DNA from: Larix kaempferi
Lineage: Eukaryota > Streptophyta > Pinopsida > Pinales > Pinaceae
Length of the DNA: 64,000 nucleotides
NCBI GenBank assembly: GCA_027924585.1
Contig: BSBM01000047.1
Location: 25,674,501-25,738,500 of the forward strand
Reading direction: 5' to 3'
This document shows, piece by piece, positions 1 to 10,788 of the stretch. A model generated the notes under the pieces. That model did no database searches, was not told the origin of the DNA, and was given only the letters and a program-made list of their open reading frames with translations. Position numbers and translations under genes: made by a program. How positions within the stretch are numbered: position 1 is the stretch's first letter; every line of letters starts with the position of its first letter.

Positions 1-1102
1 TCCATAAACTGAGCCGCAAGTTCAGTGATGGTTTTACTTCACACAATCTTTCCACAGCTTCTTAAATCCATTCCACCATCAATTCTCCTCAAGAGTTTAT
101 GCCCAAATCTCCACATGCAGGCATCTTCCTTCTACGGGTTCTCTCTCCCATTCTACAGGGTTATTCACACAAAACCCCAAATCATATATAATGAATTCTA
201 TAGTATGCACAGATTCATAGATGCTGAAACTCTACAGATTTCACACACAGATGTTAGAATTCGCAGTATGTATATTATTGACACATAGAAATGAAGAACC
301 TCTCTACACAACCAACACACAATGATTTTGCCTTAAGATGTAGACCCATTCCAGTCCTTTCTACACACAGTTATCATTCATCCGAGTTAGGCTGTCTCTA
401 CGCAAAACCCTACCATGTCTCTACTTTTTTTTAACGGTGAAAACATGAGATATCCATTAACATGAGTTATTTAACACAATCATTCACAGAAGCTTCTGGC
501 TTAATGAAACCAGAGCTCTAACTCTACCAATGATAATCATTAATCTGTCAATGAATTTTATAAACATAACCTCAGTGTAAGATCGCATGCATAGTTTCAT
601 TTACTCACAGACAAACACAGGTAAAATACCAAAACACCATCTATTTACTACTCAATTATTTTGGAGGAAACCCTCGAGTTTTGCAAACCAGTTTTTACAT
701 TCTTCATCTACCGTACAGAGAGCCTCACACTCTCCCTGTCTCTACCTTTCCTACTCCCGAATCTCTACCTCCCTGTCCATTCGAATTCTAATTCCGAAAA
801 CTAACTACTAACCATCTCCTCCACAAATAGAGGAACTTACTATTATTAGGAAAACTAACTCCTACAAACTAGGAACAAACTGACCAGATGGCTTAGCCTC
901 CTCATAGGGAGCTTTAGACTGCCATCTATTGCTACTTTGACTCAGAAATTGGCAACGGCCAAAACTAACAATAATTAACCATTTAGATTAAAATACTTTG
1001 AAAATCAAAGTCCTCAAATCCTTAGGACTACTATTCCTCTTCCAAAGCCACAACATGTGACCAATGCATCACATTGCTAGCCTTTCCCTTGATGCTCCTG
1101 CA
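1..1102 (-). repeat. Left (3') LTR of element A, cut by window start
   Basis: Direct repeat of 5973-6928 joined to 12552-12673. Position 1 aligns with 5973, so about 441 bp of this LTR should lie to the left of the window. The inner end CTCCTGCA at 1095-1102 matches the outer end of the right LTR at 12666-12673. There the two copies diverge abruptly, which fixes the boundary. Confidence 0.88.
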
Positions 1103-1118
1103 TTAGACTCCCAAGGTA
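1103..1118 (-). other. Possible polypurine tract of element A
   Basis: On the minus strand the bases just before the 3' LTR read CCTTGGGAGTCTAA, a short purine-rich stretch in the position of a polypurine tract. The match is weak. It is called mainly from its position against the LTR edge. Confidence 0.4.
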
Positions 1119-1155
1119 AGAAAATTATGACCTCGAGGTCATATGCATCCAATGC

Positions 1156-2340
1156 CTAATCACTTGACTGCAACTCTCCACTGCCTTCACTTCCATCACA
1201 TTTCAGATCTAGCCTCAACTTACCAGGCTTCCACACTTTATGTTTCAATCTACTATTGCATTCACCCAACACTTCTTCTTCAACTGATGAATTAAAACAA
1301 TTCATCTCTCCTTTCCTCATATTACACATTCTTCTGAATTGCTTTGAAATCACTATCCACAATTCATCAAGTTTCTCATCCAACTTCATTCTTTCACTTT
1401 TAATTTGCAGATTGATTACCTCTACCATCCTTTCATCCTTAATGTCCTTGAGGACACCTTCCTCTACAACATGCATCTGCTATCCTTGAGCTTTAATTTC
1501 ACTTCTATACCTAGGTTTCTTCAACAAATATCTTAGGAACTTTACTCTCATGTGATGTCTTTCACATGATGTACTATCATTATGCCAATCATAGCATTCT
1601 GCTTCTTTTCTACCATCTTCTTCTACCCCAACAAAACTGTATTGCTTAAAATCAAACACCTTCTCTGCTTCACTTACTAATTCAAGTATAAAGGATACTT
1701 TATATCTCCATATTCTTCATTGTTCCTCAAGACAGTTTGTTGTTCATCATCACTATACTGCAGCAACATAACTTCTTCATCATTGTGAGACTTCAAAGCT
1801 TCACTTCTCTCCATTCCAATTTGATCTTCAAAACCAATTTCCTGTCTTGAATTTACTTCAAATTTCACTGTTTCCACACATAGATTTGTATCATATTTAC
1901 ACAAATCCTCAGACACAAGGTATTCACTGTATTTGTTCAAGAATTCAAATTTCTTGACTACCTCTTTTCTAGATCTTTCATTGGTGACAATCTCCTCATC
2001 TCCACTCAATTCCAATTCCACAATCTGAATGTTCATTCTCTGTTTTGCTAGTCTATTCTCTAAGAGGCTTAGCTCATGCCACAAATTTGTCATCTCATTT
2101 GGAACTTCTTCCAAAAGCTCTACACTTTCTTTATCATTCTCTTCCTCTATATTTATTGTCAACCAACCTTCTTTATCTTGACTGTCTTCAAGGTTAACAT
2201 CCTTCATAAATTGATGATCACCCACAAAGTCTTCAGTAGCAACATTCCGTAGTTTCTCTTCTTTAACTTCAACCTTAAATGACTGTCCCATATCTACAAA
2301 GTCTTCCACAACAGTATTTAGTATTTGTTCCTTTTCCCAC
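1156..2340 (-). pseudogene. Element A internal ORF, 3' part (unknown charged protein)
   Basis: Two minus-strand open stretches, 1677-2340 and 1156-1476, encode Glu/Lys-rich protein with heptad-like leucine spacing and no recognised domain. The first continues the reading frame cut by transposon M1: Lys-Glu-Lys-Ala-Trp lies on the right of M1 and Trp-Glu-Lys-Glu on the left. Family and function are unknown. The composition suggests coiled coil, but no enzyme motif or zinc knuckle is visible. It is the only coding content of an element that must have used enzymes supplied by another. Stops separate the two pieces, so it is probably decayed. Confidence 0.45.
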
Positions 2341-3358
2341 GGGGGCTTCACTAGAAGGCAATATAATATCATGTTCATTCATATTGCGGTATTGAATATT
2401 CATGAAAACCTAAAAATTATATTGCCTATATATTAAGGGGCAAAGGGTTTTTTTATTTAATGTAACAATACAAAAATACTTTGGGGTCTTTTCTATATGG
2501 GTGGGTTGACAAATATCCTCCAAATGGAGATGGCGGTATCACGATCGAATGAGAAATCGGGTTAAGGCAAGGCTCAAGCTTACTAGTACGCAGGGAAATC
2601 GTGTCTTGAGGCATGCTTGAGGCCAGGGGTTTCGTGGTGAAGTGGGTTCTAGTCGATCATGGTCGAGATACAGTGGTCATTGACAACCAATTGTTACCAA
2701 TAACACTCAGACAGTTGTTACAAATATCCTTGGGAGGCTCTAAGCCTCCAAGGCCTGTTATAGGCCCTCGATAGGCCTTGGGGGCTTGAATACCCAACCA
2801 CTCGTGCCTATTACAGGCTTTGGGAGGTTTAGTCAACCTCCTAGAGCTTGTTACAAGCCCTGGGGGCTTGGATACCTAGTCCACAATAGGCTTAGTCAGC
2901 GATTGGGGAACTGCAACATGCAATCTAAATATTATACTATGTGCATTGGCTCTAGTGACATACAAGAAGTGATCTCCTATCTCTTCATTAGACCATTAGA
3001 TGTTGCAAATCATAATGATATGTGGTTGAGTAATTGCATTGTGGGTGAAGTAAAGTGCATCCACAATATACATCGAAAGAAGCAAGGTGCATTGTAGAAT
3101 GCAAGTGGGGTCATAAGAGGGGTATCATATCAATATACTAGGTAGAAATATAAAGGGGTATACAAAATGTTAATGAAAAAATTGATACATACAATATCTA
3201 GTGAAAATAGGGGTTTTTTTAAATTGGGAAGGCATATTGGGAGGGGGTTAAAAAAATGATTTTGGAAGGTATTTTCCAATATTTAGTGAAATTAGGGGTA
3301 TTGTTTCATATGCCACGAACGAACGTGCTATGATAGCGGTTTATTGAGTGAAGCCCCC
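2341..3358. mobile_element. M1, TIR DNA transposon (non-autonomous, about 1.0 kb)
   Basis: The ends are a perfect 12-bp inverted repeat, GGGGGCTTCACT at 2341-2352 and AGTGAAGCCCCC at 3347-3358. The minus-strand coding frame of element A runs into both ends and resumes beyond, so M1 is an insertion. Its right 250 bp are recognisably similar to the right end of M2 (48810-49065), and the left ends share an ATATTGCCTATATATTAAGG-like block. No transposase is visible. The centre (about 2700-2900) carries short imperfect repeats around AGGCCT/GGGGCTTG. No clear target duplication is seen, so the superfamily is not assigned. Confidence 0.7.
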
Positions 3359-3360
3359 AT

Positions 3361-3998
3361 GCCTTTTCCTTTCTCACAAGATTATAAAAATATTCTTCCT
3401 GATCTTGAAAAGCCTGAGCTTTGCTTTTCTCATCTCCTATGACAACATGAGATAGTTGTCCTGCTTCAATATTCCCTGCATTCACACACAAAACATCAGT
3501 TTTAAAATCATGTGATTCTAAGATCTCTCCAGATGGTCTCGGCATCAATTCTTTCAGCTAAATTCCATTGTCAAAACACATCATCAAGTTCTTCTTAAAT
3601 TGTATATCCACTTCATCAGTTTTCCAAAGGAAAATTTCTGATTCTTGTTCACATGAATAGACTTCTTTTTGCGTTATCTTTCCTTGCTCCAGCTCAGCCT
3701 TCTTGAGCTCTCTATCCTTCCTCAAGACTAACGACTGTAGTCTTTTCCTTTGCTGCAATGTAAACCACTGCACTCTATTTGTCTTCATCACCCATCCATA
3801 ATGTTCATCTTCATTGCTTTCCTGAATCAGTTTCTCTAGTTTACTGAGTCTTTCTCTGATATCAACAAGCTCTTTATCATTTCCCTTCTGACTTGTAATC
3901 TGCATGTCCTTCAGCTGAACATTCTTCTTCACTTGACTGTAATATTTCTCTATATTCCTCATATGAACATGAGTAGTCATTTGTCTTCCTATCTTCAT
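3361..3998 (-). pseudogene. Element A internal ORF, module copy 2
   Basis: The minus-strand frames 3558-3998 and 3361-3548 encode a charged, probably coiled-coil segment. It contains the order Glu-Asp-x-x-Tyr-Gly-Trp-Val, then x-Arg-Val-x-Trp-x-x-Leu-Gln, then Lys-Lys-Ala-Glu-Leu, then Glu-Val-Tyr-Ser-Cys-Glu-Gln. The same order recurs in 4014-4605, so this is one of at least two diverged tandem copies of a coding module. No known family is recognised. The reading ends where M1 begins. Confidence 0.5.
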
Positions 3999-4013
3999 GA
4001 CAACATCAAGAAA

Positions 4014-4844
4014 CTATCTTTTATTACCCATCCCTGAGAAATCTTCACGACCACAGTCAGCCATCTTCTTCTTTACTTGTGTGATAGTTCCAAGTGACTG
4101 TTCAGCATATTTCAAATTTGTAAATCCTGCATACATACACCAATTATTAGTTTCAAAATTATAAGGCTTCAAGGCCTCTTTTTTGGTCTCATACATCAGT
4201 TCTTCTAACTGGTTTTCATCCTTCCAAGGATCCATGAAACCATCATCTAATCTCGTGTCTTAATCTTCATCACTACTCTCATCAAGAGCAGATCCTTGTT
4301 CAGGTTCACATAGATAAACCTCTTCCTCAGCACACATTCTTTGCCGCAACTCAGCCTCTCTGAGTTCTTCTTCCAATTGAACTCTTGTATCATACTTAAG
4401 TCTCCTTTGTAACTGAATCCACTTGATTCTTTTCCTCTAAAGAACCCAGCCATACCTTTGGTCCTCCATATTCCTCTGTACAAACTCTTCCATTACTTCC
4501 AACTGCACTTTTATTTCATCCAACTCCCTATCAAGCTTTTCCTGACTTGATCTTCTATGGCCCTTCTCCGAACCTTCACTATGATTATCAACAACCATAG
4601 TCTTTTTTCCCTCATGAAATCCCCTTTATTCATCATGGACTACAACCAATCCATCACTACAAGCTGACTCCATCAACTTGTCTGTAGATACCACACCAAG
4701 TCTTCCCATGCTTGGCCTTCTACTGGAATCTCTGCTGGTTTCTCTTTTCTGATTGTGACTCCTCCTTGAACCTCTAAGATAACCATCAATGGCCATCTCT
4801 TCTTTCCGCTGTGGACTCATCCTGTTCCACCTTGTGGGATGCAA
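4014..4844 (-). pseudogene. Element A internal ORF, N-terminal part and module copy 1
   Basis: The frame at 4626-4844 is Arg/Ser-rich and may be the protein start. Downstream (4260-4500, in a different frame from the longest open stretch) are Met-Glu-Asp-Gln-x-Tyr-Gly-Trp-Val, then Lys-Trp-Ile-Gln-Leu-Gln, then Arg-Glu-Ala-Glu-Leu-Arg-Gln and Glu-Val-Tyr-Leu-Cys-Glu-Pro. These match the second module at 3558-3998 in order and spacing. A TAG falls directly after Gly-Trp-Val-Leu, and frame changes separate the pieces, so this copy is inactive. There is no similarity to gag, pol or env that I can see. Confidence 0.5.
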
Positions 4845-5512
4845 CCAACTTCTTCTACTTTTGAAACAAGTACAACACCTATTCCCAGTCCCAAGTCATC
4901 TCTTGGTGACTCTGCTTCTTCTTGGATCTTAACACAGAACCTTCCCTTGAGCACTCCTGCTCTTCAACTTTTAAAGCTGACAGGTTGTTGCTTTACACCT
5001 ACTCACCTTCCCTGGAGAACTACAGTTAGTCTCCCTTCTCCAGCAATACACTTTGATGCCTTAGTTCATTCACAATATTCTTTTGCTTTCACCTACAAGC
5101 AAGTTATCTCTTCATATGAAAGCCAATGAATATTGAAATCCTTCACTCTTACTTCTTACCAGTATCTGCTTCAGCCAAAACACTGCTGCAACTTCACCAA
5201 TCCAGCTAGCTGAAATTCTTGAATCTTTTCCCCTTCTTTAAGAGCTTTACTTACTCTTCTCCTTCACATCCTCCAAGCTATGATTCACTATCATGCTTTT
5301 CCCTTCAGCTATTTCCTGCCAAGAACACATGCATATTATCTTATACAATCAAATGACAAGATATAATCACTTACCAAACTTCCTCAACCTTGCTTGGCTG
5401 AAACCCTTCTTATTGTCTGCAATTTCTTCTCTGTTGCGAATTATTCACAGGCCACTGTCCACAAATATCTCTTGTAGGGTCCTCCTTTGTTCTTCCCAAA
5501 GAACCTTTTCTT

Positions 5513-5524
5513 GCTATGATACCA
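5513..5524 (-). other. Primer binding site of element A (tRNA-Met-like)
   Basis: The minus strand reads TGGTATCATAGC, differing at one base from the initiator tRNA-Met site TGGTATCAGAGC. Seven bases separate it from the inferred LTR end at 5532, slightly more than usual. Confidence 0.65.
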
Positions 5525-5531
5525 AAATTGG

Positions 5532-6928
5532 TGCAGGGATTCCCAAAGAACCCTACTTATACTCTTCTTTATAAATTTATCATTTCCAGCCTATGGACAT
5601 TACCAACATTCTATGCATTCCAGTCTTATGCAACAATTTCAATAGACAGTATTTAGTATCCATTTTCCCCAACGATCCATTCAACGCAATATTATGGTTC
5701 TTTCATATGGATAACAATTCTATTGAAGGATTTCATTTGCTTGGTCAACAATTCAATGCGGGCATTAAACCCACGTTCTTCCTTCCTTCAAATCCTCAAT
5801 GCAAAACATCCTCAACGAATGTTGCTTCACGCACTTCAACAAAACGTAGTTAAGATAACTTTGTAAATCTCTTCAACCAAGTCTTTTCCTGGAAAAACGC
5901 TTGTGAGTCACACAATAGACTCCATTATGCACAAACCCTAGATTGTAGAATTTTTAGATTCATCGTCGTTTGTCCATAAATTGAGCTGCAAGTTCAGCGA
6001 TGGTTTTACTTCACACAATCTTTCCACAGCTTTTTAAATCCATTCCGCCATCAATTCTCCTCAATATTTTATGCCCAAATCTCCACATGCAGGCATCTTC
6101 CTTCTACGGGTTCTCTCTCCCATTCTACAGGGTTATTCACACAAAACTCCAATTCATATATAATGAATTCTATAGTATGCATAGATTCATAGATGCTGAA
6201 ACTCTATAGATTTCACACACAGATGTTAGAATTCGCAGTATGTATATTATTGACCCACATAAATGAAGAATCTCTCTACACAGCCAACACACAATGATTT
6301 TTCCTTAAGTCGTAGACCCATTCCACTCCTTTCTGCACACAATTATCATTCATCCGAGTTAGGCTGTCTCTGTGCAAAACCCTACCATGTATCTACTTTT
6401 TTTAACGGTGAAAACACAAGATATCCATTAATATGAGTTATTTAACACAATCATTCCCAGTAGCTCTGACTCTATCAATGATAATCATTAATCTGTCAAT
6501 GAATTTTATAAACATAACCTTAGTGTAAGATCGCATGCACAGTTTCATTTACTCACAGACAAACACAGGTAAAATACCAAAACACCATCTATTTACTACT
6601 TAATTATTTTGGAGGAAACCCTCGAGTTTTCCAAACCAGTTTTTACATTCTTCATCTACCGTACAAAGAGACTCACACTCTCCCCGTCTCTACCTTTCCT
6701 ACTCCCGAATCTCTACCTCCCTGTCCATTCAAATTCTAATTCCGAAAACTACCTACTAACCACCTCCTCCACAAATAGAGGAACTTACTATTATTAGGAA
6801 AACTAACTCCTGCAAACTAGGAACAAACTGACTAGATGGCTTAACCTCCTTGCAGGGAGCTTTAGACTGCCATCTATTCCTACTTTGACTCATAAATTGA
6901 CAATGAGCAAAACTAACAATAATTAACC
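5532..6928 (-). repeat. Right (5') LTR of element A, part 1
   Basis: It starts TGCAGGGATT on the plus strand, which is the inverted complement of the LTR's other end. It is collinear with 1-979 from 5973 onward and is interrupted at 6929 by element B. The five bases TAACC at 6924-6928 are the left target duplication of B. Confidence 0.85.
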
Positions 6929-8725
6929 TGTTAGCAACAAAAATGTAATGGAATTTTGAGAGCATTTTTGGCCAGTGTCTTAACCTCCAGGTTTGTCATC
7001 AAGTTCTTATTGATCACTTTTGCCCATCATCCTTTGAATTTACCCTCTTGGCCTGCAAAACCAAAAATAATAAATCATGCTCGAAATTTTTAATTGGGAT
7101 GTGTTCCTAGTTTTTATTGAGTTTTTGTAAAAAAATATCAAAACAAGAGTGGTGTGTGCAAAGTGACCTAAGGCCTTATCCATACCTATGCCTCATGCCT
7201 AAGTCTATTCATATTTCAAGCTCTATATGCATTTGCAATTTGTTTTAAATTCTACCTAACCTACCTCTCGGGTTTTCCTTTTTAACCAAAAATGTAAGGA
7301 CCCACAGGTCCAAGTCGTAAGTACACCAACTAGACAAGACACGAGTTATTCCACAAGTTTATTTCACAAGCCTGGCGCCGAGCTCCATAGCCTGTCCACA
7401 CCTCATTGATTGAACTATGTATGTTGTTGTATATATAAAGTTCATAAAATATAAAATCCCAATTCATATGGAATATTGACCCTAAAACACATTCAACGAG
7501 TCAGCCACAAATCGACACATCAAGTATGCAGATCGACTATATAGGTGACAGCTTCACAGATATGGAGGGCCATGTCTCATAAAGAAATTAAGGAGTTAGA
7601 CGTGTTGTTGTTTGAATATTCGCAGCTACAGGTTCCAAAAACACGCAGGAGTCTTTTTTCGGTAGCTATTCGGGTTACACAGGCATCTCTAGCCACCGAA
7701 AGCACAGAGACAGACATAATGATGGTATTTTCTCTCAGATTAGATGTTTTCACTGCCAAATCATTTCAGCAAGGTTCTAAATGAATTATAAAATTAAAAG
7801 GGATAGAGATCTATCTCTCTTATAAGTTTTTGAAGCCGATACAAAGGAGATAAAGATTTAGGAGATTTTCTATTTTTGGTCAAGATATGCCCAGGTGTCA
7901 GAAAGGGATCTTGAGTTGCCCTATATTCACTCAGAAGACCTATGCAGCTGTCGAAGACTTCAGATTTAGATAAGGATTTGATTCCTTTTATATAGTATCT
8001 ATTCCTATTGTTTTGTAGCTAGTTTGATATTATGCTATTTTTAGCTATTTGATCCTCTTTGATAGGATCTGATTTTAGATGTAAAAACTATAAAGCTAAG
8101 GCTTATCAAAGAGCCAAAGGGGGGGAGAAAACAGTCTGAGGACTGTGGTTCTATCCTTGAAGACTTGTAACTGCATTTCATCCTTTGGAGATGATCATGA
8201 ATACATATTGACATCGAGCTTCTTTCACTCTGTTTGTTGAGTTTTCATCTTCTATCTTTACAGGTTTATATATATTCAATGACAGAAGGATGTCATCGCA
8301 TCTCTTCATTGGTATATTAAACTTTATACATTGCTTCTGATGTTTGTCTTAATGCTCAGTGCATTCATAAGCTCAAGCTGCAAGTAGTTACCTGTTATGT
8401 CTGGCCATATATTATATGCAATCTTATATATGTTTCTGTTGGTATGAAGAGTGTTTTACCTATCATTACTAGCCATTCACATATTCTGTTGTATAGATCT
8501 TTCTGCTAGCATAATGAGCCTTTTCCAAGTTTCCACATATTGATTAAAACCTTTTGAGCAGCATAGTTGAAAGCCTTGGTATTTCAAGTGGATTTATATA
8601 TTTCTAAATGGAGGTGAGTTTACAACATCATCCGACTTGATTATTTTTCCTTCACACTATTGAATATTAAGTTACCAAGCTTACACCCTTCTACAGTCAG
8701 GGAGTAATTTCTTGGAGTGATAACA
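6929..8725 (+). repeat. 5' LTR of element B
   Basis: 1797-bp copy of the 10789-12546 repeat, TG...CA. A TATATAAAG promoter-like box lies at 7432-7440. About 40 bp near 8115-8155 are absent from the 3' LTR. The ORF at 7545-7784 recurs in both LTRs and is probably chance reading of LTR sequence. Confidence 0.9.
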
Positions 8726-8726
8726 A

Positions 8727-8748
8727 ATTAGTGTCGTTGCTGGGAAGA
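8727..8748 (+). other. Primer binding site of element B
   Basis: Directly after the LTR, the sequence AGTGTCGTTGCTGGGAAG resembles the tRNA-Asp-type primer site (TGGCGCCGTTGCCGGGGA) of Athila-like Gypsy elements, with several substitutions. Confidence 0.55.
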
Positions 8749-9309
8749 TAGTGAAAGCAGAGTTTCCCTGGGAGAACGACATAGATTTGTTTCTTGATGG
8801 CAAACAAGAGATAGACATAAATTTCGACTGTAATCATTTGCTTGGCGACTCCACATTAAAGACTCCACTAGGGAGGACCCTGGTTGATAGAAGATGAAGA
8901 GGATGAATTCAAAATCCAGGTACCAGTTCATCAGTTTACTTTATGAACTGCTGTTATTCTTTATCAGCTCCTTTGTACTTTTCCCTTCACATGTTAAAAG
9001 AATTATCCTCTGTTTTGTATATTCTGAAGATTATCAGCCCTCTTTTATAAATCTATCTTTAGAAGAAGATTTGCAGCCTTCTTGTATTGTAGAAGTTGAA
9101 TCAATCTTTGTGCCTCAACTCATTTATAAAATGACCTCTATATCCAAATTTCTTCTGAAATTGAACATCCATGTAACCTTGAGGAGATAAAACTTGTTTC
9201 AAAACCTGTGTAGATCACATCACCTTTTTCCCTTATTGTTGATCCTTGTTATCAAATTAGTAACCCTCATGTTCATCCCACTGCTTTTCAAGTCAAAATC
9301 AGAAATAGG

Positions 9310-9905
9310 ATGTTTAAACCTTTGAGGTTTCCATGTCACCTTAACCCTTATCCTCTTGATTTCTTTAAGTATCTTCCCCTGTTTTCTGGAGATGATCATG
9401 TTACAACTGAGAGGCACTTAGGGGCTTTTGAGAACTTCCTTGATCAGTTTGAGATAGTTCATGATGATGTGATTATGAGGATATTTTCCAAAACTTTGAT
9501 CAGAGATGTTGCTGCATGGTTTAAGGGTCTGAGAGCTGATTCTATTGGCTCTTGGATCGAGTTGTCAAATGCCTTTTTGAAGCATTGGGGTGAGAATATC
9601 TCGTTGATTTCTAGGTTTTGAAGAGAGAGGAGGACGAAGCTTTGTCTATCTTCAATCGAAGATTCTATAGCACTTATCATGATATGCCTTTGGAGATCCA
9701 TCCTACAGAGACTACTGCCATGATATATTATGTTATGGGTTTGCATTCAGAACTTTCCCTTCTCCTGTTAGAAAGGAAGTCATCATCCTTAAGACAGTTG
9801 TTTGAAGATGCAAAGGAAGTGGAGGAGAACATCCGTGCTTCCAAGAGGATCCATGATCAAGATGGTTTTGAAAATTTGCTTGCACAGGAGCAGGAAGACT
9901 GTTAG
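9310..9905 (+). pseudogene. Element B gag (retrotransposon gag domain)
   Basis: Frames 9310-9621 and 9618-9905 together give a plant retrotransposon gag domain. The landmarks in order are Leu-x-x-Phe-Ser-Gly-Asp-Asp near the start, a His-Leu-Gly-Ala-Phe-Glu-Asn-Phe helix, Ala-Ala-Trp-Phe-Lys-Gly-Leu, Ile-x-x-Trp-x-Glu-Leu-x-x-Ala-Phe-Leu-Lys, and in the second frame Glu-Ser/Ala-Leu-Ser-Ile-Phe-Asn-Arg-Arg-Phe. Such proteins form the virus-like particle that packages element RNA. The two halves are joined only by a frameshift near 9618 and no zinc knuckle follows. There is no pol downstream, so the element depended on partners in trans even before this decay. Confidence 0.75.
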
Positions 9906-10106
9906 TATGTTTCAGATTTTGAACAACAAAGTAACAAGTCTGAAGCAGATTTGGAACAACAACAAGCATATGAGCTCATTTCAGATTCAGGTCAGGATTC
10001 TTCAATATTTGCATAGTACTCCAGAGACAGGTATGAGTCTGAATTCTATGATCAGTTTGTAAACCAGAATGAATCTAAGGTAACCGATGATTGCATAGGA
10101 AACTAC

Positions 10107-10532
10107 ATGTTCTTATTTGATCATAGTCCTTGTCATTTAAACATTGCTTTATCATCATCTTCTGAACACTATTTTGATGAGGTAATTGGAGTTTTTGATG
10201 ATCACAAGTTGATCTCAAGAGAACCAGAAAGTGATCAGTCTTCTAGCAAAGGAACGGTCATGGCTGAGCAGCTATTTCCCAAAGACCAACATGTTTGTGA
10301 TATTCCTTTTAAGGATCTGGTGGCAGCATTCATGGACTTGTACTTTTCAAAGAACCTGAATATTTCAAATTTCCTCAGCTTGCCATTGTTTATGGGTAAG
10401 TATGGTTTCCTGAATGAGTTCCTATCACTGCTGTTACATTCTAGACATCAACTGCTAATTAGTGATAAAGATGAGATTCCTTCAGTTGTAAAGTTGTTTG
10501 GATGGCTATTATGGAAATCAACCTTTACCTAA
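10107..10532 (+). pseudogene. Element B downstream ORF, 141 aa, unknown
   Basis: An open frame of 141 residues follows the gag remnant and precedes the 3' LTR by about 250 bp. It has hydrophobic patches (Phe-Leu-Ser-Leu-Pro-Leu-Phe; Leu-Ser-Leu-Leu-Leu-His) and an acidic middle. I recognise no family. It may be a remnant of an extra ORF between gag and the polypurine tract, or of sequence that replaced pol. Confidence 0.35.
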
Positions 10533-10788
10533 CCCGAATGCAGATCCGGTTAGAGTAATAGTAGGAGAATAATCTCGTTTTATGAGCAAGTACTTTCTTT
10601 TAGTTGTTGGCTTGTTGAATAAGTAGAGCAAGCCACAGATGTACAGATATTAGTTGCACAGGTTGTGAGAGTTTTCAGAGATTGGTTTCATGGGCCAGAT
10701 GACTCCATAACCCAACATATAAGGCAACTGGAACTGCTAGGTTATTGGAACCTCACAGGGAGGATTCCATCCCCGAGTTGGAGCTAGA

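Noticed and set aside
1256-1489. Plus-strand ORFs overlapping element A's coding region (also 4839-5129)
   Set aside because: They are the opposite-strand shadows of the charged minus-strand frames, rich in Ser/Leu/Phe as expected for such shadows.
2336-3363. 3- to 9-bp target duplication around M1 (to assign CACTA, Harbinger or Mutator)
   Set aside because: Flanks CAC and ATG, or longer windows, do not match convincingly, so no superfamily was assigned.
4247-4483. Longest minus-strand ORF in this segment of A
   Set aside because: Its frame differs from the one that matches the second module. The matching frame is shorter and contains a TAG.
7545-7784. ORF found in both LTRs of element B (also 11335-11643)
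   Set aside because: It lies in the LTR downstream of the TATA-like box, has no domain, and its repetition is explained by LTR identity.
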